Part shown: piece after piece, positions 32,875 to 43,854 of the stretch
How positions within the stretch are numbered: position 1 is the stretch's first letter
Layout of the letters: every line of letters begins with the position of its first letter
From: Adenophora triphylla var. japonica
Lineage: Eukaryota; Streptophyta; Magnoliopsida; Asterales; Campanulaceae
Direction: 5' to 3'
Assembly (NCBI GenBank): GCA_022495995.1
Contig: JAFEMH010002080.1
Span: 62,001 to 126,000 of the forward strand
DNA length: 64,000 nucleotides
Notes under the pieces: model-generated
Databases searched by the model: none
What the model was told of the DNA's origin: nothing
What the model saw: the letters and a program-made list of their open reading frames with translations, nothing else
Program-made: the position numbers and the translations under genes

Positions 32875-34678
32875 TGATAAGTAGTTTTTATATAGTATTT
32901 TATAGTCTTTTTATTATATTATTTACCTTAAATTTTGCACCAATTAAGTATAAATTAGCCTCTTTTTGTATATATCTTCGATTTTATGCTTGGTTGATAT
33001 TTTGTATGATTTTACAGGTTTTTAGGTCATTTTCACAAAGTGTAAAGGGTTCAGAGCAAAAGCATTGGAAATAGAGGGACCAGAAATGGAAATTTGCTGA
33101 AGACCAGTCAAAAAGGCTCTGCTCGCCCGAGCAGATTCATTGACTCGGCCGAGCACCCTTTATTCAAACCAAAAGGTGCCTTTTAACAACAGTTGTGACC
33201 GTCAGAATAGCTCTGCTCGGCCGAGCAGATTCATTGACTCGGCCGAGCACATCCATTATCAGCCAAAAGGTGCCTTTTCGCAAGAGATTTGTCCCTAGCA
33301 TAGAATGCCTATATAAAGGCTATTTGTACTCAGTTTTAGGGATCCGAAAATGGTGATAAACACATCCATAAAGGATCATATTATACTTAGAATATATAGC
33401 AAAATACTTTAGCAATTTATACACAATGTTCAAGGTGCATCAATGATTCGTGACAAGTCTTGTGTACTCTTGAAGATTGTGAATGAAGATTATTTCCAGC
33501 CATTGTCTCTCTTTTATTATGAATAAATATTTCTTCCCTTATCTTTATTTCTTTACTTACTTCCTTTTATTATTTCAAATGGTTTGAGTAATCCTCCATT
33601 TCTCAGAGTTGGAAACTCATTTATTTATATTCATGCTTCTCTTTCTTGTCATTTCAATTCTCTTCTTATAAATCTAAACTACTTGCAATTAGGGAGACAT
33701 TCTTAATTATATAGCCTCAGTTGATCAAGTGAAAAATATTGATTAGCGGAACTCTAAGGATTGAACTAGGTCAATAAATCACGGAAAGTGATTTAAAGAC
33801 CTAGGGATGATCCTTTAGTGGAAAATACGTAAGATTGACAGACTTAATGGATTTTGATTTATACGGTACCCTCGAAAGGTGAGTCGGATTCCCGCGTGAC
33901 GAACGGGATTACACTTAAGACGGACCCTCAAGAGAAAGGCCGGTAAGTTTTAAAATACATGTGCTAGGCCTTGACCCATGAGTAGTTAGCACAACTTAGT
34001 GTATCATCCTTGAACTTGGAACTTTTATCTTAAAACAATTTCTTTATATTATTCTTAAATTGCCTGCAAACATAAAGACGTTTATATTTGTGGAATCCCA
34101 GTTAATTGAGAGAAGGACCTAGCGGAGAATCTCGATTGACGAGACCTTATAAAGAAACTTGTCCATTGGTCACGAGAAGTCGTACAACGGCCTAGGGATG
34201 TTCTTTGAATGGAAAAACGTTGACTTTCGATCTTAATGGATTCTTACTAATTGTGGTCAGCTAGAGTTAATTCGGAATGCCCGTTTGTGACAGGGCGGGA
34301 ACACCATAAACGGAAATCTCAAACAGTTAGGACATAATTAGTGAAGAATACAACGCTGCTTGCTTGACCGTGAGAAGTAGTGTAAGCCGAACGTACCATC
34401 CTTGTTATTTTGATGAAAGCCTTTATCTAAAGCATATTTATTTGTTTTCAATCCCGTGAATACTATCATTATATGTTAGAGTAATTTCTATATCCTTCTA
34501 GTATTTTCTAAACAAATTCTTATCTCCCCCAATCATTATATCTATATATTTCTATAAAGACAAATATCATCCCAAAGTAAACCCTGTCTCTGTGGGATCG
34601 ACCCGTACTTGCACCCGCTATATTACAATAGCCCGTGCGCTTGCGGATATAAATAAATCGTTAGGTTTCGATCGAACA
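32875..34678 (+). repeat. 5' LTR of the Athila-like element
   Basis: Starts TGATAAGTAGTTTTTATATAG and ends CGATCGAACA. A TATATAAAGG box lies at 33310-33318, with the palindrome pairs just upstream. Confidence 0.93.
33119..33251. promoter_or_regulatory. paired CTCGGCCGAG palindromes in the U3 region
   Basis: CTGCTCGSCCGAGCAGATTC and ACTCGGCCGAGCAC occur as a pair twice, 90 bp apart, ending about 60 bp before the TATA box. The first copy here has one mismatch (CGCCCG). The 3' LTR has the same arrangement at 38700-38832, with a different single mismatch (CGGCCGATCAG). Confidence 0.6.
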
Positions 34679-34684
34679 AGTTTT

Positions 34685-34702
34685 TGGCGCCGTTGCCGGG
34701 GA
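34685..34702 (+). other. primer binding site complementary to tRNA-Asp
   Basis: TGGCGCCGTTGCCGGGGA, six bases after the LTR, matches the 3' end of plant tRNA-Asp as used by Athila-type elements. Confidence 0.8.
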
Positions 34703-35561
34703 CAACAGTTTACTTTTTGATATTTGTCTTTATCATTTATTTTTATTTTTATGTTTATATTTTATATATTATTATTGTATTGTTTTCTAACTCTGTTTTG
34801 TAGGAATATAAATATATATATATATGTATAAATAATGAATAGTGTTGGAGCGGTCGTGCACCAATTATTGGAGCGGCCGTGCATTCAGGAGCGGATGAAC
34901 TAAATTGAATCAACCAAGTGGAGCGGCCGCACACTCTGTTGATTCGATCAAGCATTTCTTCATGAATGGATACGTCGTTCAAAAAAAAAATTTTTTTTTT
35001 TGCAGCAAAAGTGCTCGGCCGAGCAGTCCCTTGACTCGGCCGAGCAAGGAGGGACAGAAACTTGGTTAAACTGGAAGCTGATGCTCGGCCGAGGCAAGGC
35101 CTATGCTCGGCCGAGCAGTTTGAATTTTCAGAATTATTTTGGTCAAAACGGGGCCTTTGACTGATGCCTCTTCATTTCACCTCCCTTGTTCATCTCCCTC
35201 TCTCTCTAAACCCCACTATCCCTCCGCCCCTTCCCACCATAAAACCACCAAATCCTCCATAAATTCCGGCCATACAACCATTCCTCCTCCCAAATTTCAT
35301 CTCCTAACCACATATCCAACCATAAAACTCAAAAATTCCACCCAATTTCTCCAAAATTCCGAAATCCTAAGTTCTTCCCCAAATCTTAAAAAGTTCAAAA
35401 TCTACCCAGATTCGTGAAGAAAGGTGATTTCTTTTGGGTATTCAAGCTTCAATCAAGAAGGGGAACAAGTTTTCAAGGCGATTCTCTTCCTCCATTTTCG
35501 GGTATCAAAAATTCTCTCTCTTAAAATTTTTGCTTTTAGTTGAGTTTTTGAAATTTTTGCC
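34703..35561 (+). other. leader of the Athila-like element with more CGGCCG motifs
   Basis: GGAGCGGYCGTGCA occurs twice and GGAGCGGCCGCACA once (34846-34932). Four further CTCGGCCGAG-type motifs follow at about 35010-35118. The rest is C-rich (35160-35420) and directly precedes the ORF1 start. Confidence 0.6.
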
Positions 35562-36893
35562 ATGGAAAGAGGTAGGGGAAGAGGAAGAAAATCATCTAGG
35601 ACCACAAAGAGGTCCCGGGATGATGATTCTTCTAGTTCTAAGCCTATCCCTACTTTGAACACTATGGGAATTGATTTTCAAACCGAAGATGAGGCAACTA
35701 GATTTGCCAAATTAAGTGGAAAGAACATCAAGCCCACGCAATTTCCCGACTTAGAGACATTAAGAATTATGGGAATTAGGAGCAATATCCGGGCTTTGCA
35801 CCAAGGTTTGAATTGTGAAGGTTTTATGCGTTTAAGCGAAATGACCTACGAAGGCATCACCTTGGAGTTCCTAAGTTCTTTAACTAAGAGAAATAGGGAT
35901 TTGATTGATGATAATACGGGGGAAGAATTTGAGGATGTTCAGTTGAAATTTCGGCTCCTAAACACCCCTTACACCCTCAACCTTGAAGAGGCCAATGAAA
36001 TGCTTGGTTGGCCTTCCCCCAGAAATGCCGCAAACATTCCCCCTCCTCAGTTTAATGCAGATTTGTTTTGGTTGCAAATTACGGGTTATACTTCTTTCCT
36101 ACCCAAAACATCCAAAACCTCTCTAATAATCCACCCCGTCCTCCGTTACGTACAAATGATGTATGCTTGCACTGTTTTTGCAAGAGAAGATAAATGGACG
36201 ATCAATAGGACAAAGTTTTTTCTTTTATGGGCATTTGTGACAGGGTATGAAGGGATAAATCTAGGAAAATGGTTGTTTGACAGGCTTTGGGATCACATCT
36301 CCCCAACTTTTCCCGGTGATATTCATATTGGAGGGATTATAACCCTCATAGCAATATATGTTGGTCTTGAACTACCAGAAGAAGGCGAAAATGCTTGGGT
36401 GCCAGTTAGAGGATCTAGGGTGCTTGATGTAGCAGCCCTAAAAATGATGAACATGATCTCCAAAGAAGGACATGGGAGGTATACTTGATTTGTGGGAGGT
36501 GGTGCTAACAAGACACCACATACCATCTTGCCCAATGCCAACATTCCGGTGGTATTAGTAAACCAACCGGATACTTGGTCCTTCCCGCTTCTATTGGGGC
36601 AAGTTGAAGAAGGAAATGAAGATGTAAATATGGGGCAAGAAGAAGAAGAAGGGCAGGCCAATCCTAACCAAAATCAAATGCCACCCGACTTTTACCAACA
36701 ATTCAACCAAATGGCCATCCAACAAACCCAAATCCTTCAACAACTCAACCACTTCAATCAAAACTTTAGCCAATTCCAAGAGAATATTGAAGGACGGGTA
36801 CAACATGTTCAAGAAAGGGTTGATTACATCTACGATTATGGAGTAAGGCATTGGGAGAATTTTTACCCACCACCACCACCGCCCCCAATGTAA
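35562..36893 (+). pseudogene. Athila ORF1-like protein with one in-frame stop
   Basis: ATG at 35562 starts MERGRGRGRKSSRTTKRSRD, a basic tail, followed by a conserved core (LKFRLLNTPYTLNLEEANEM, LGWPSPRNA, VLRYVQMMYACTVFAREDKW). This is the putative plant transposon protein found as ORF1 in Athila elements. A TGA at 36486-36488 interrupts it. The same frame then continues for 134 codons through an acidic stretch, a glutamine- and asparagine-rich coiled-coil segment (FNQNFSQFQENIEGRVQHVQ) and a poly-proline end. A single TGG to TGA change would explain this. The protein's role in plants is unclear; it may act like Gag. Confidence 0.75.
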
Positions 36894-38457
36894 GTCTTTC
36901 TTTTTATTTTTCCCCACCAATCTCTTTATAGTCCTTGAATAATTGAGGACAATGCTTAATTTAAGTGTGGGGGAGGAACTTGCTTTTTATTTTTGTCTTT
37001 CATTTTTAGTTTTTTCTTTTATAACTTAGTTGCATTTTTCTTTTCTTTTTCTTTATGCATGCCTAGTATTTAAAAAAAAAAAGAAAAAGAAAAAGAAAAA
37101 AAGAAAAAGAAAAAGAGAGAAGAAGTCCCTATGATGATCCATATTATTAATTTTTATGCTTGTTATATGCCTTAAATTAATGCCTTTATTTTTTCTCTCA
37201 TATTTTCTATAAACTTAAAAATTAATAAAAAGAAGAATATATGGATATTTTTAGGAAATAAATTAAAGCCTCATAAGTTAATATAGCAATATATAGTGTT
37301 TAGTCAAGAAAAAAGCATTTTAGATTTAAATCTTTATTGATCATCTTTTCGATACTTAGTTGTTCTTTTGAAAATTTTTGAAAATATTTGTTTAAAATGT
37401 ACATTTCAAGTTTCATTAATGCTTATTCCCTTATTAGAAGCATTTGCTTTTTTTTTTTTTTTTTTTTCTCTTAAAAAAGAAGGGGATCAACACATTTCAC
37501 CGCTCCCCCCTTGATGCACTTCACAGAGGCGCCTAGCTATGCTAGGGAGGGCAATGTCATTCCCTCTAACCACTGGTGGGGGAATCGAACTCATGACCTC
37601 CGGTTGGAAGCCATGAACTCTAACCATCAGGCTAGTTTTTGCATCCCTTGGATCACACCCCTTCAATAAAATTCCATCTTTCCATTTCCACTGATCAAAT
37701 CAAGGTTAGACATTTTATTTTATTGTGAAAAGAGTGACTTAGTCACCAAATCTTCAAAGCAAAAAGAAACCTATTACTTCCTAAGTAACTCGGGGCACGG
37801 CGTTCGCTGCGACGATGCTTCCTTGCCAAACGGAAGTAATATCCAAAAGTATTCTTGATCTAAGTATTAGGAACATGGGGTTCGCAGCCACAATGTCTCC
37901 TACTTGAAAGGATCAAAAATAACTAAGGTCTTTTGCAAAAATATAACACGTGCAAAAATAAGATAAATTGTAGCCTTGATAAGATTTTTTTTCCACTATC
38001 ATCATCCATTTCCACCCTTGTGATTCAAAAATGCAATGCAAATTCTATGTAAGCTTCTAGTTTGTGAATAAGTGTTTAAACCTCTATTTGTACATTTTAA
38101 GCAATAAATTCATTTTTATGAAACTTTCATTTTTTACCAAGTTTATGATCTAAAAGATTACCTTCCTAGCATGCTTTACTTGATCAAATCCTATATAGAC
38201 TATATTAAGTTATTGTCTCAAAATTATTTCTTTTAAATGTTCCCAAATTACTTCTTTCTAATAATTTTTAAGCATATACAAAATATGACTAGAAAGATAA
38301 AGGCAATCTTCAAAAGGGCAATAAAGCTTGCTACAATAAATTTTCCGAGGGATCATTTTCATTCTCATCTTTATTTTATTTTTGCATTCTTTTCCCCTCC
38401 CCATTTTTTTATCATAATCTTGCTTGGGGACAAGCAAGGTTTAAGTGTGGGGGAATT
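36894..38457 (+). other. 3' non-coding part of the Athila-like element
   Basis: Contains GAAAAA-type purine runs (37070-37120), a SINE (37441-37635), and the PPT at its end. A GTGTGGGGGA purine motif like the PPT occurs near 36964 as well. No other frame is convincing. Confidence 0.6.
37441..37635 (-). mobile_element. tRNA-derived SINE
   Basis: Read on the minus strand, it starts CTAGCCTGATGGTTAGAG (A box), has GAGTTCGATTCCCC (B box) about 30 bp later, a 120-bp body and a poly-A tail (the T run at 37450-37470). A and B boxes are internal RNA polymerase III promoters. The TSD is not clear. Confidence 0.75.
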
Positions 38458-40261
38458 TGATAAGTAGTTTTTATATAGTATTTTATAGTCTTTTTATTAT
38501 ATTATTTATCTTAAATTTTGCACCAATTAAGTATAAATTAGCCTCTTTTTGTATATATCTTCGATTTTATGCTTGGTTGGTATTTTGTATGATTTTACAG
38601 GTTTTTAGGTCATTTTCACAAAGTATAAAGGGTTCAGAGCAAAAGCATTGAAAATAGAGGGACCAGAAATGGAAATTTGCTGAAGACCGGTCAAAAAGGC
38701 TCTGCTCGGCCGAGCAGATTCATTGACTCGGCCGAGCACCCTTTATTCAAATCAAAAGGTGCCTTTTAACAACAGTTGTGACCGTCAGAATAGCTCTGCT
38801 CGGCCGATCAGATTCATTGACTCGGCCGAGCACATCCATTATCAGCCAAAAGGTGCCTTTTCGCAAGAGATGTGTCCCTAGCATAGAATGCCTATATAAA
38901 GGCTATTTGTACTCAGTTTTAGGGATCCGAAAATGGTGATAAACACATCCATAAAGGATCATATTATACTTAGAATATATAGCAAAATACTTTAGCAATT
39001 TATACACAATGTTCAAGGGGCATCAATGATTCGTGACAAGTCTTGTGTACTCTTGAAGATTGTGAATGAAGATTATTTCCAGCCATTGTCTCTCTTTTAT
39101 TATGAATAAGTATTTATTCCCTTATCTTTATTTCTTTACTTACTTCCTTTTATTATTTCAAATGGTTTGAGTAATCCTCCATTTCTCGGAGTTGGAAACT
39201 CATTTATTTATATTCATGCTTCTCTTTCTTGTCATTTCAATTCTCTTCTTATAAATCTAAACTACTTCCAATTAGGGAGACATTCTTAATTATATAGCCT
39301 CAGTTGATCAAGTGAAAAATATTGATTAGCGGAACTCTAAGGATTGAACTAGGTCAATAAATCACGGAAAGTGATTTAAAGACCTAGGGATGATCCTTTA
39401 GTGGAAAATACGTAAGATTGACAGACTTAATGGATTTTGATTTATACGGTACCCTCGAAAGGTGAGTCGGATTCCCGCGTGACGAACGGGATTACACTTA
39501 AGCCGGACCCTCAAGAGAAAGGCCGGTAAGTTTTAAAATACATGTGCTAGGCCTTGACCCATGAGTAGTTAGCACAACTTAGCGTATCATCCTTGAACTT
39601 GGCACTTTTATCTTAAAACAATTTCTTTATATTATTCTTAAATTGCCTGCAAACATAAAGACGTTTATATTTGTGGAATCCCAGTTAATTGAGAGAAGGA
39701 CCTAGCGGAGAATCTCGATTGACGAGACCTTATAAAGAAACTTGTCCATTGGTCACGAGAAGTCGTACAACGGCCTAGGGATGTTCTTTGAATGGAAAAA
39801 CGTTGACTTTCGATCTTAATGGATTCTTACTAATTGTGGTCAGCTAGAGTTAAGCCGGAATGCCCGTTTGTGACAGGGCGGGAACACCAGAAACGAAAAT
39901 CTCAAACAGTTAGGACATAATTAGTGAAGAATACAACGCTGCTTGCTTGACCGTGAGAAGTAGTGTAAGCCGAACGTACCATCCTTGTTATTTTGATGAA
40001 AGCCTTTATCTAAAGCATATTTATTTGTTTTCAATCCCATGAATACTATCATTATATGTTAGAGTAATTTCTATATCCTTCTAGTATTTTCTAAACAAAT
40101 TCTTATCTCCCCCAATCATTATATCTATATATTTCTATAAAGATAAATATCATCCCAAAGTAAACCCTGTCTCTGTGGGATCGACCCGTACTTGCACCCG
40201 CTATATTACAATAGCCCGTGTACTTGCAGATATAAATAAACCGTTAGGTTTCGACCGAACA
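38458..40261 (+). repeat. 3' LTR of the Athila-like element
   Basis: Same length and ends as the 5' LTR, with TATATAAAGG at about 38893. Confidence 0.93.
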
Positions 40262-40266
40262 TCCGC

Positions 40267-42969
40267 CAAAGGATCAGGTATCTCTGCTGAAGTCATTGTA
40301 TCGAGCAGTTCTGGTGATGTTAGTTTGGCTGCGTTATTGACCCAAAAAATGATGTGTGCATGTGGCAATCCTCGTTTTTGAAATTCAATTGTGTATAACA
40401 CTGGAAAAAAAAATTCAACATTAAATGGCAATCATTACTTTGTAAACTCACACATATAAAGAATAAATAATCTTATACCTGCTTCTACTTTGCCAAATAT
40501 TTCATTTTCGAGGATATCATGAATCATTTCTTCCAATTTTAACTTGAAAACTCTGGATTCTATATCTGGCATGTTTTCAGCTTTTTGACCACCACATTGA
40601 CTCATGAGATCTGTTATCTCTTTCCAATTTGGATTTGCTGTGAATGTGATGAAATAATCTGAATTTCCATAAACCCGACATATTGACATTGCATCCTGAT
40701 AATTTTGAACCATATACCGTGGACTTCCCGTAAATGAGGCAGGCAAAATAGTTCGCATTCCAACATTCTTTGAGTCTGAATCTCCTTTTTGAACTGCATC
40801 ATATACATTTCTGTACAGTTTTGTTCGCAAATTTCCCTGGTTATTTCTCAAAAAATGAAGTCTTTCTTGTTCAATTTGAGTATAACAATCAACAATGTAT
40901 TGTTGATAAAGTCGCCCTCCATATTGTAAAGTCTGGCCCTGATTATTCCTCTGCTGCAATACATAGGCATAGTACTCTCTTGCCGTTACATTTTTTCGCT
41001 TTGTCTTTCTCTGACCATTATTCCGATTATACGGAATATCTAAATGAAATCCATCTTCGCCGTATGGAAAGAGAATGGGATATTGCAATGCCATGAATAG
41101 TGGATGAAGATCACTAATCCTTCGTAAGACACCATCTGTACTTTGAATGATTAGATCTCTTTCTCCATTCGTGTTTGCCATATCCCCGACTATTAACATG
41201 GCTATTTCAGACGCGGTAGGGGCTGAATATTGTCGTGGTTTATTTGCTCTTCTCTTGACCAACTTTATGGTGAAATTTCTCGCATTTTCTTCTCTATATA
41301 AATCTCTAGCTGTTCTAAAAGCTTTAACTAATTCATTGTGACTATTCAACATTTCAATTAGCTGCTGAATAACTTCAGAAGACAATCCCTCATTGCATTC
41401 TCCACGATTCACAGCATTTACTCGGTTTTGTACTTCATTTTATGTATCATAAACATATAGCTGAAGAAAACTCGGCGATTTACCTTCTTGAGGCAACATA
41501 GACCCTATCTGATGATAATTTTGGCCGCTTATCTTGTAAACATAAACAGAACCATTTTTATTCAATGAGGTTTCAACTTTAGCCCCCATTGATGTCATCG
41601 CGAACATGGAGTTATATGCTCGGATATTTTCGGCAAATTTGCTTGAGACTAATCCCAAATCTCCATACAATAATGATCGTAATGGCTCAGGTGGTTCACG
41701 CCGAGGAGGAAGCTCAATTTTACCATTTCTGCAACATAGACCATACACAGGATATGTTTTTCTTGAATTCTTTTTCACACGTTCACGTCCCCAGAAAATA
41801 GCCCGACAATATTTGCAATTAAATTCAGGCAGTCCATAGTAAGAAACTTCAGTGGAATATTTATCTGTAGGTAAAATATATTAGGACATAAGGAACTGTA
41901 TATTAAATCCATTTTGATGAAATGAAATCCTAACTTTGTTATTTACCTTGAGCGGGTACTCTACGTGTAGCACCACGATGCAAAACGTTATCAGGGTTAG
42001 CTATAAGATGATTATCAGTATGTCCCTGAATTGCCCTTTGCTTCTTCCTCTCATTTCTTCTATATTTTGCATAGAGTTTTTTCATTTCAGCTATAAAAGT
42101 ATATTAATAGTTTAAATTGTTATTTGAATATAGAAATTACCTCTAAAATTATAAGCAAATAATTTTTGAATACCTGACACATTAACACTGTATGTTGTAA
42201 ATTCGCCGACCGAGAAACTCTCTTCAAAGGGAAGTGTCAACTTTCTTTTTTTTTTTGGCAAGTTATGCAGTTTTGTTTGTTGACTTGATGATCCTGTATA
42301 ACATCAAATTGGAATGAAATTTTTAATAACCTTATCACACTTTCAAACAGGTACAATTACTGAAGTTCGAAGAGCAACGGGGGACAATACGGAATAAACT
42401 GAATAAAAGTTAATGTTTATGTAAGTAAAATAATCTAATTCTCTTCTTACCCAGTATATGAGTATCTGGTCCATGACTAATAGATGTTTGCTTATTTTTC
42501 ATCATGCTAATCTTTGCTCTTCTATGTGCACGATTTTCGCTTGCATTTTCTTTAGAGACTGTACCTAGAATAATAAAAAATTAATCATCTTTCCATGTGA
42601 GACAGCAATAAAGACTGAAGTTCGAAGAGCAATAGTGGAGGCAACCGAACAAACCAAATAAAAGTTACTGAATACGTAAGTAAAACAATCATATTCTTTT
42701 ATTACCTAGTAGATGAACTTTTGGTACTTGATTCAGAGATATATGCTTATTTTTCTTCATGATAATCTTTGCTTTTCTGTGTACACGATTTGCTCTTGCC
42801 TGTTATTTAGAAATTGAACCTACAATAATAAAAGAAAAATATCAATAACAAAACCAAATTAATTCAACTTTGAAATATATTTGCAAGTGTTATTTGTCCT
42901 ATATTGAACCGATTCACCTGGTTCAACAGAGCTCCCAGCAATTTCTTCACAAAGTCTCTTTCTTGCCAT
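40267..42969 (-). pseudogene. RepHel: RepHel N-terminal part: Helitron-like N domain and Rep catalytic HUH motif
   Basis: ATG at 42969 starts MARKRLCEEIAGSSVEP. Short exons follow at about 42824-42703, 42569-42449, 42293-42175 (with the nuclear-signal-like LPKKKRKL) and 42091-41948. The main exon 41864-40479 includes the zinc-type CKYCRAIFWGRE, SMLPQEGKSPSFLQLYVYD, the Helitron-like N domain (LHPLFMALQYPILFPYGEDG, FITFTANPNWKEI). The next exon starts YTIEFQKRGLPHAHIIFW, with the catalytic HxH. It is cut at 40266 by the Athila-like insertion. An in-frame TAA at 41440 replaces a Glu codon after YVYDT, and the duplicated exon at 42824-42703 also has a TAA. These stops show decay independent of the insertion. 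Confidence 0.88.
42359..42866 (-). repeat. 254-bp tandem duplication including one RepHel exon
   Basis: Intron sequence CTGAAGTTCGAAGAGCAA and the exon encoding RAHRRAKISMMKNKQ / RVHRKAKIIMKKNKH occur twice, 254 bp apart. The two copies are diverged, so the duplication is old. Confidence 0.75.
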
Positions 42970-43854
42970 ACTTTCAGTTGGTTCTGATCAGAATGAAACA
43001 GGAAAGAGTATCCACCTACTAATTGGAATATGATTTGGAATTTAAAACCTCAATTGCTTTGAGATACATGTATATATAAAGTTAAAAAAGTCAGGGTATA
43101 TAGAAAAGGGCATTGTGAACTTAACCATCACATGAATTTAATAATAAATTTGAATACAAAAGGGTTTCACTTCATCTTCAGAATGCATAAGATCCTCCTT
43201 ATACTCAACTCTTTCAACTCAGAACATTCTCCTGCAATAACTTTCTATCTTGACCTTTGACACTTTTCAACTCCCAAATCTATAAAGCAATTTTATCCTG
43301 CTCATTTCCCTTGTTATCCAAATGGAGAGGAGATTTCGATAAGGAACTCCTCTCAAATAAGCATAGCATACAGTTTTCCTTTTTTATTATACATTTCCCC
43401 TAGTCATGCAAAGGTAAATAAATACTTTTGAAAAAATAATATTCAACAGAGAAAAATCTCAACCAAACGAAAATGGCCAATTTATATTCTTACGTCCCTA
43501 AAACAGTCAATAGCACAGGGGATTCCCTCTTTCTTTTCCTCTCAAATTATCAAACACATTTTTAAAATCCCTTCATAGCATCAAGCTACTCAGCAATATA
43601 GCAAAAAAATAATTTTGCACATGAACCAATTCAAAAAGAAAAAAAAAATACCAATAAACATAGACAAAACATGAATTCACTATAGGTAGCTTAACCTTTT
43701 AAAAAAAAAAAAAACTAATTAACAAAATAACGTAAAACCACTTCATCTGTTCACAAATTAACCAAAAACCTATAAAAAATCTTAGCCAAAACACGGCATA
43801 ACTACTTAACAACTCAAGGAAAAATAGTTTAAAGAAGTCTCGAACATATAATTG
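42970..43854. other. spacer between RPA-like gene and RepHel
   Basis: AT-rich with several A runs. It should hold the RPA-like 3' UTR and the RepHel promoter; no single motif stands out. Confidence 0.45.

Larger units (their letters stand above)
32875..40261 (+). mobile_element. non-autonomous Athila-like Ty3/gypsy element with TSD TCCGC
   Basis: Two 1804-bp LTRs bound a 3.8-kb interior with a tRNA-Asp-type primer site, one Athila ORF1-like protein and the PPT AGTGTGGGGGAATT. TCCGC lies outside both LTRs (32870-32874 and 40262-40266). No protease, RT or integrase exists, so it must rely on enzymes from a relative. The LTRs have equal length and differ at few sites, so the insertion is young. 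It disrupts RepHel coding sequence, which reads on across the deleted element (DPLAD then PVSYDAVKQF). Confidence 0.92.

Noticed and set aside
37560..37635. Possible minus-strand tRNA gene
   Set aside because: tRNA-like boxes are followed by a SINE body and poly-A tail, with no paired acceptor stem.
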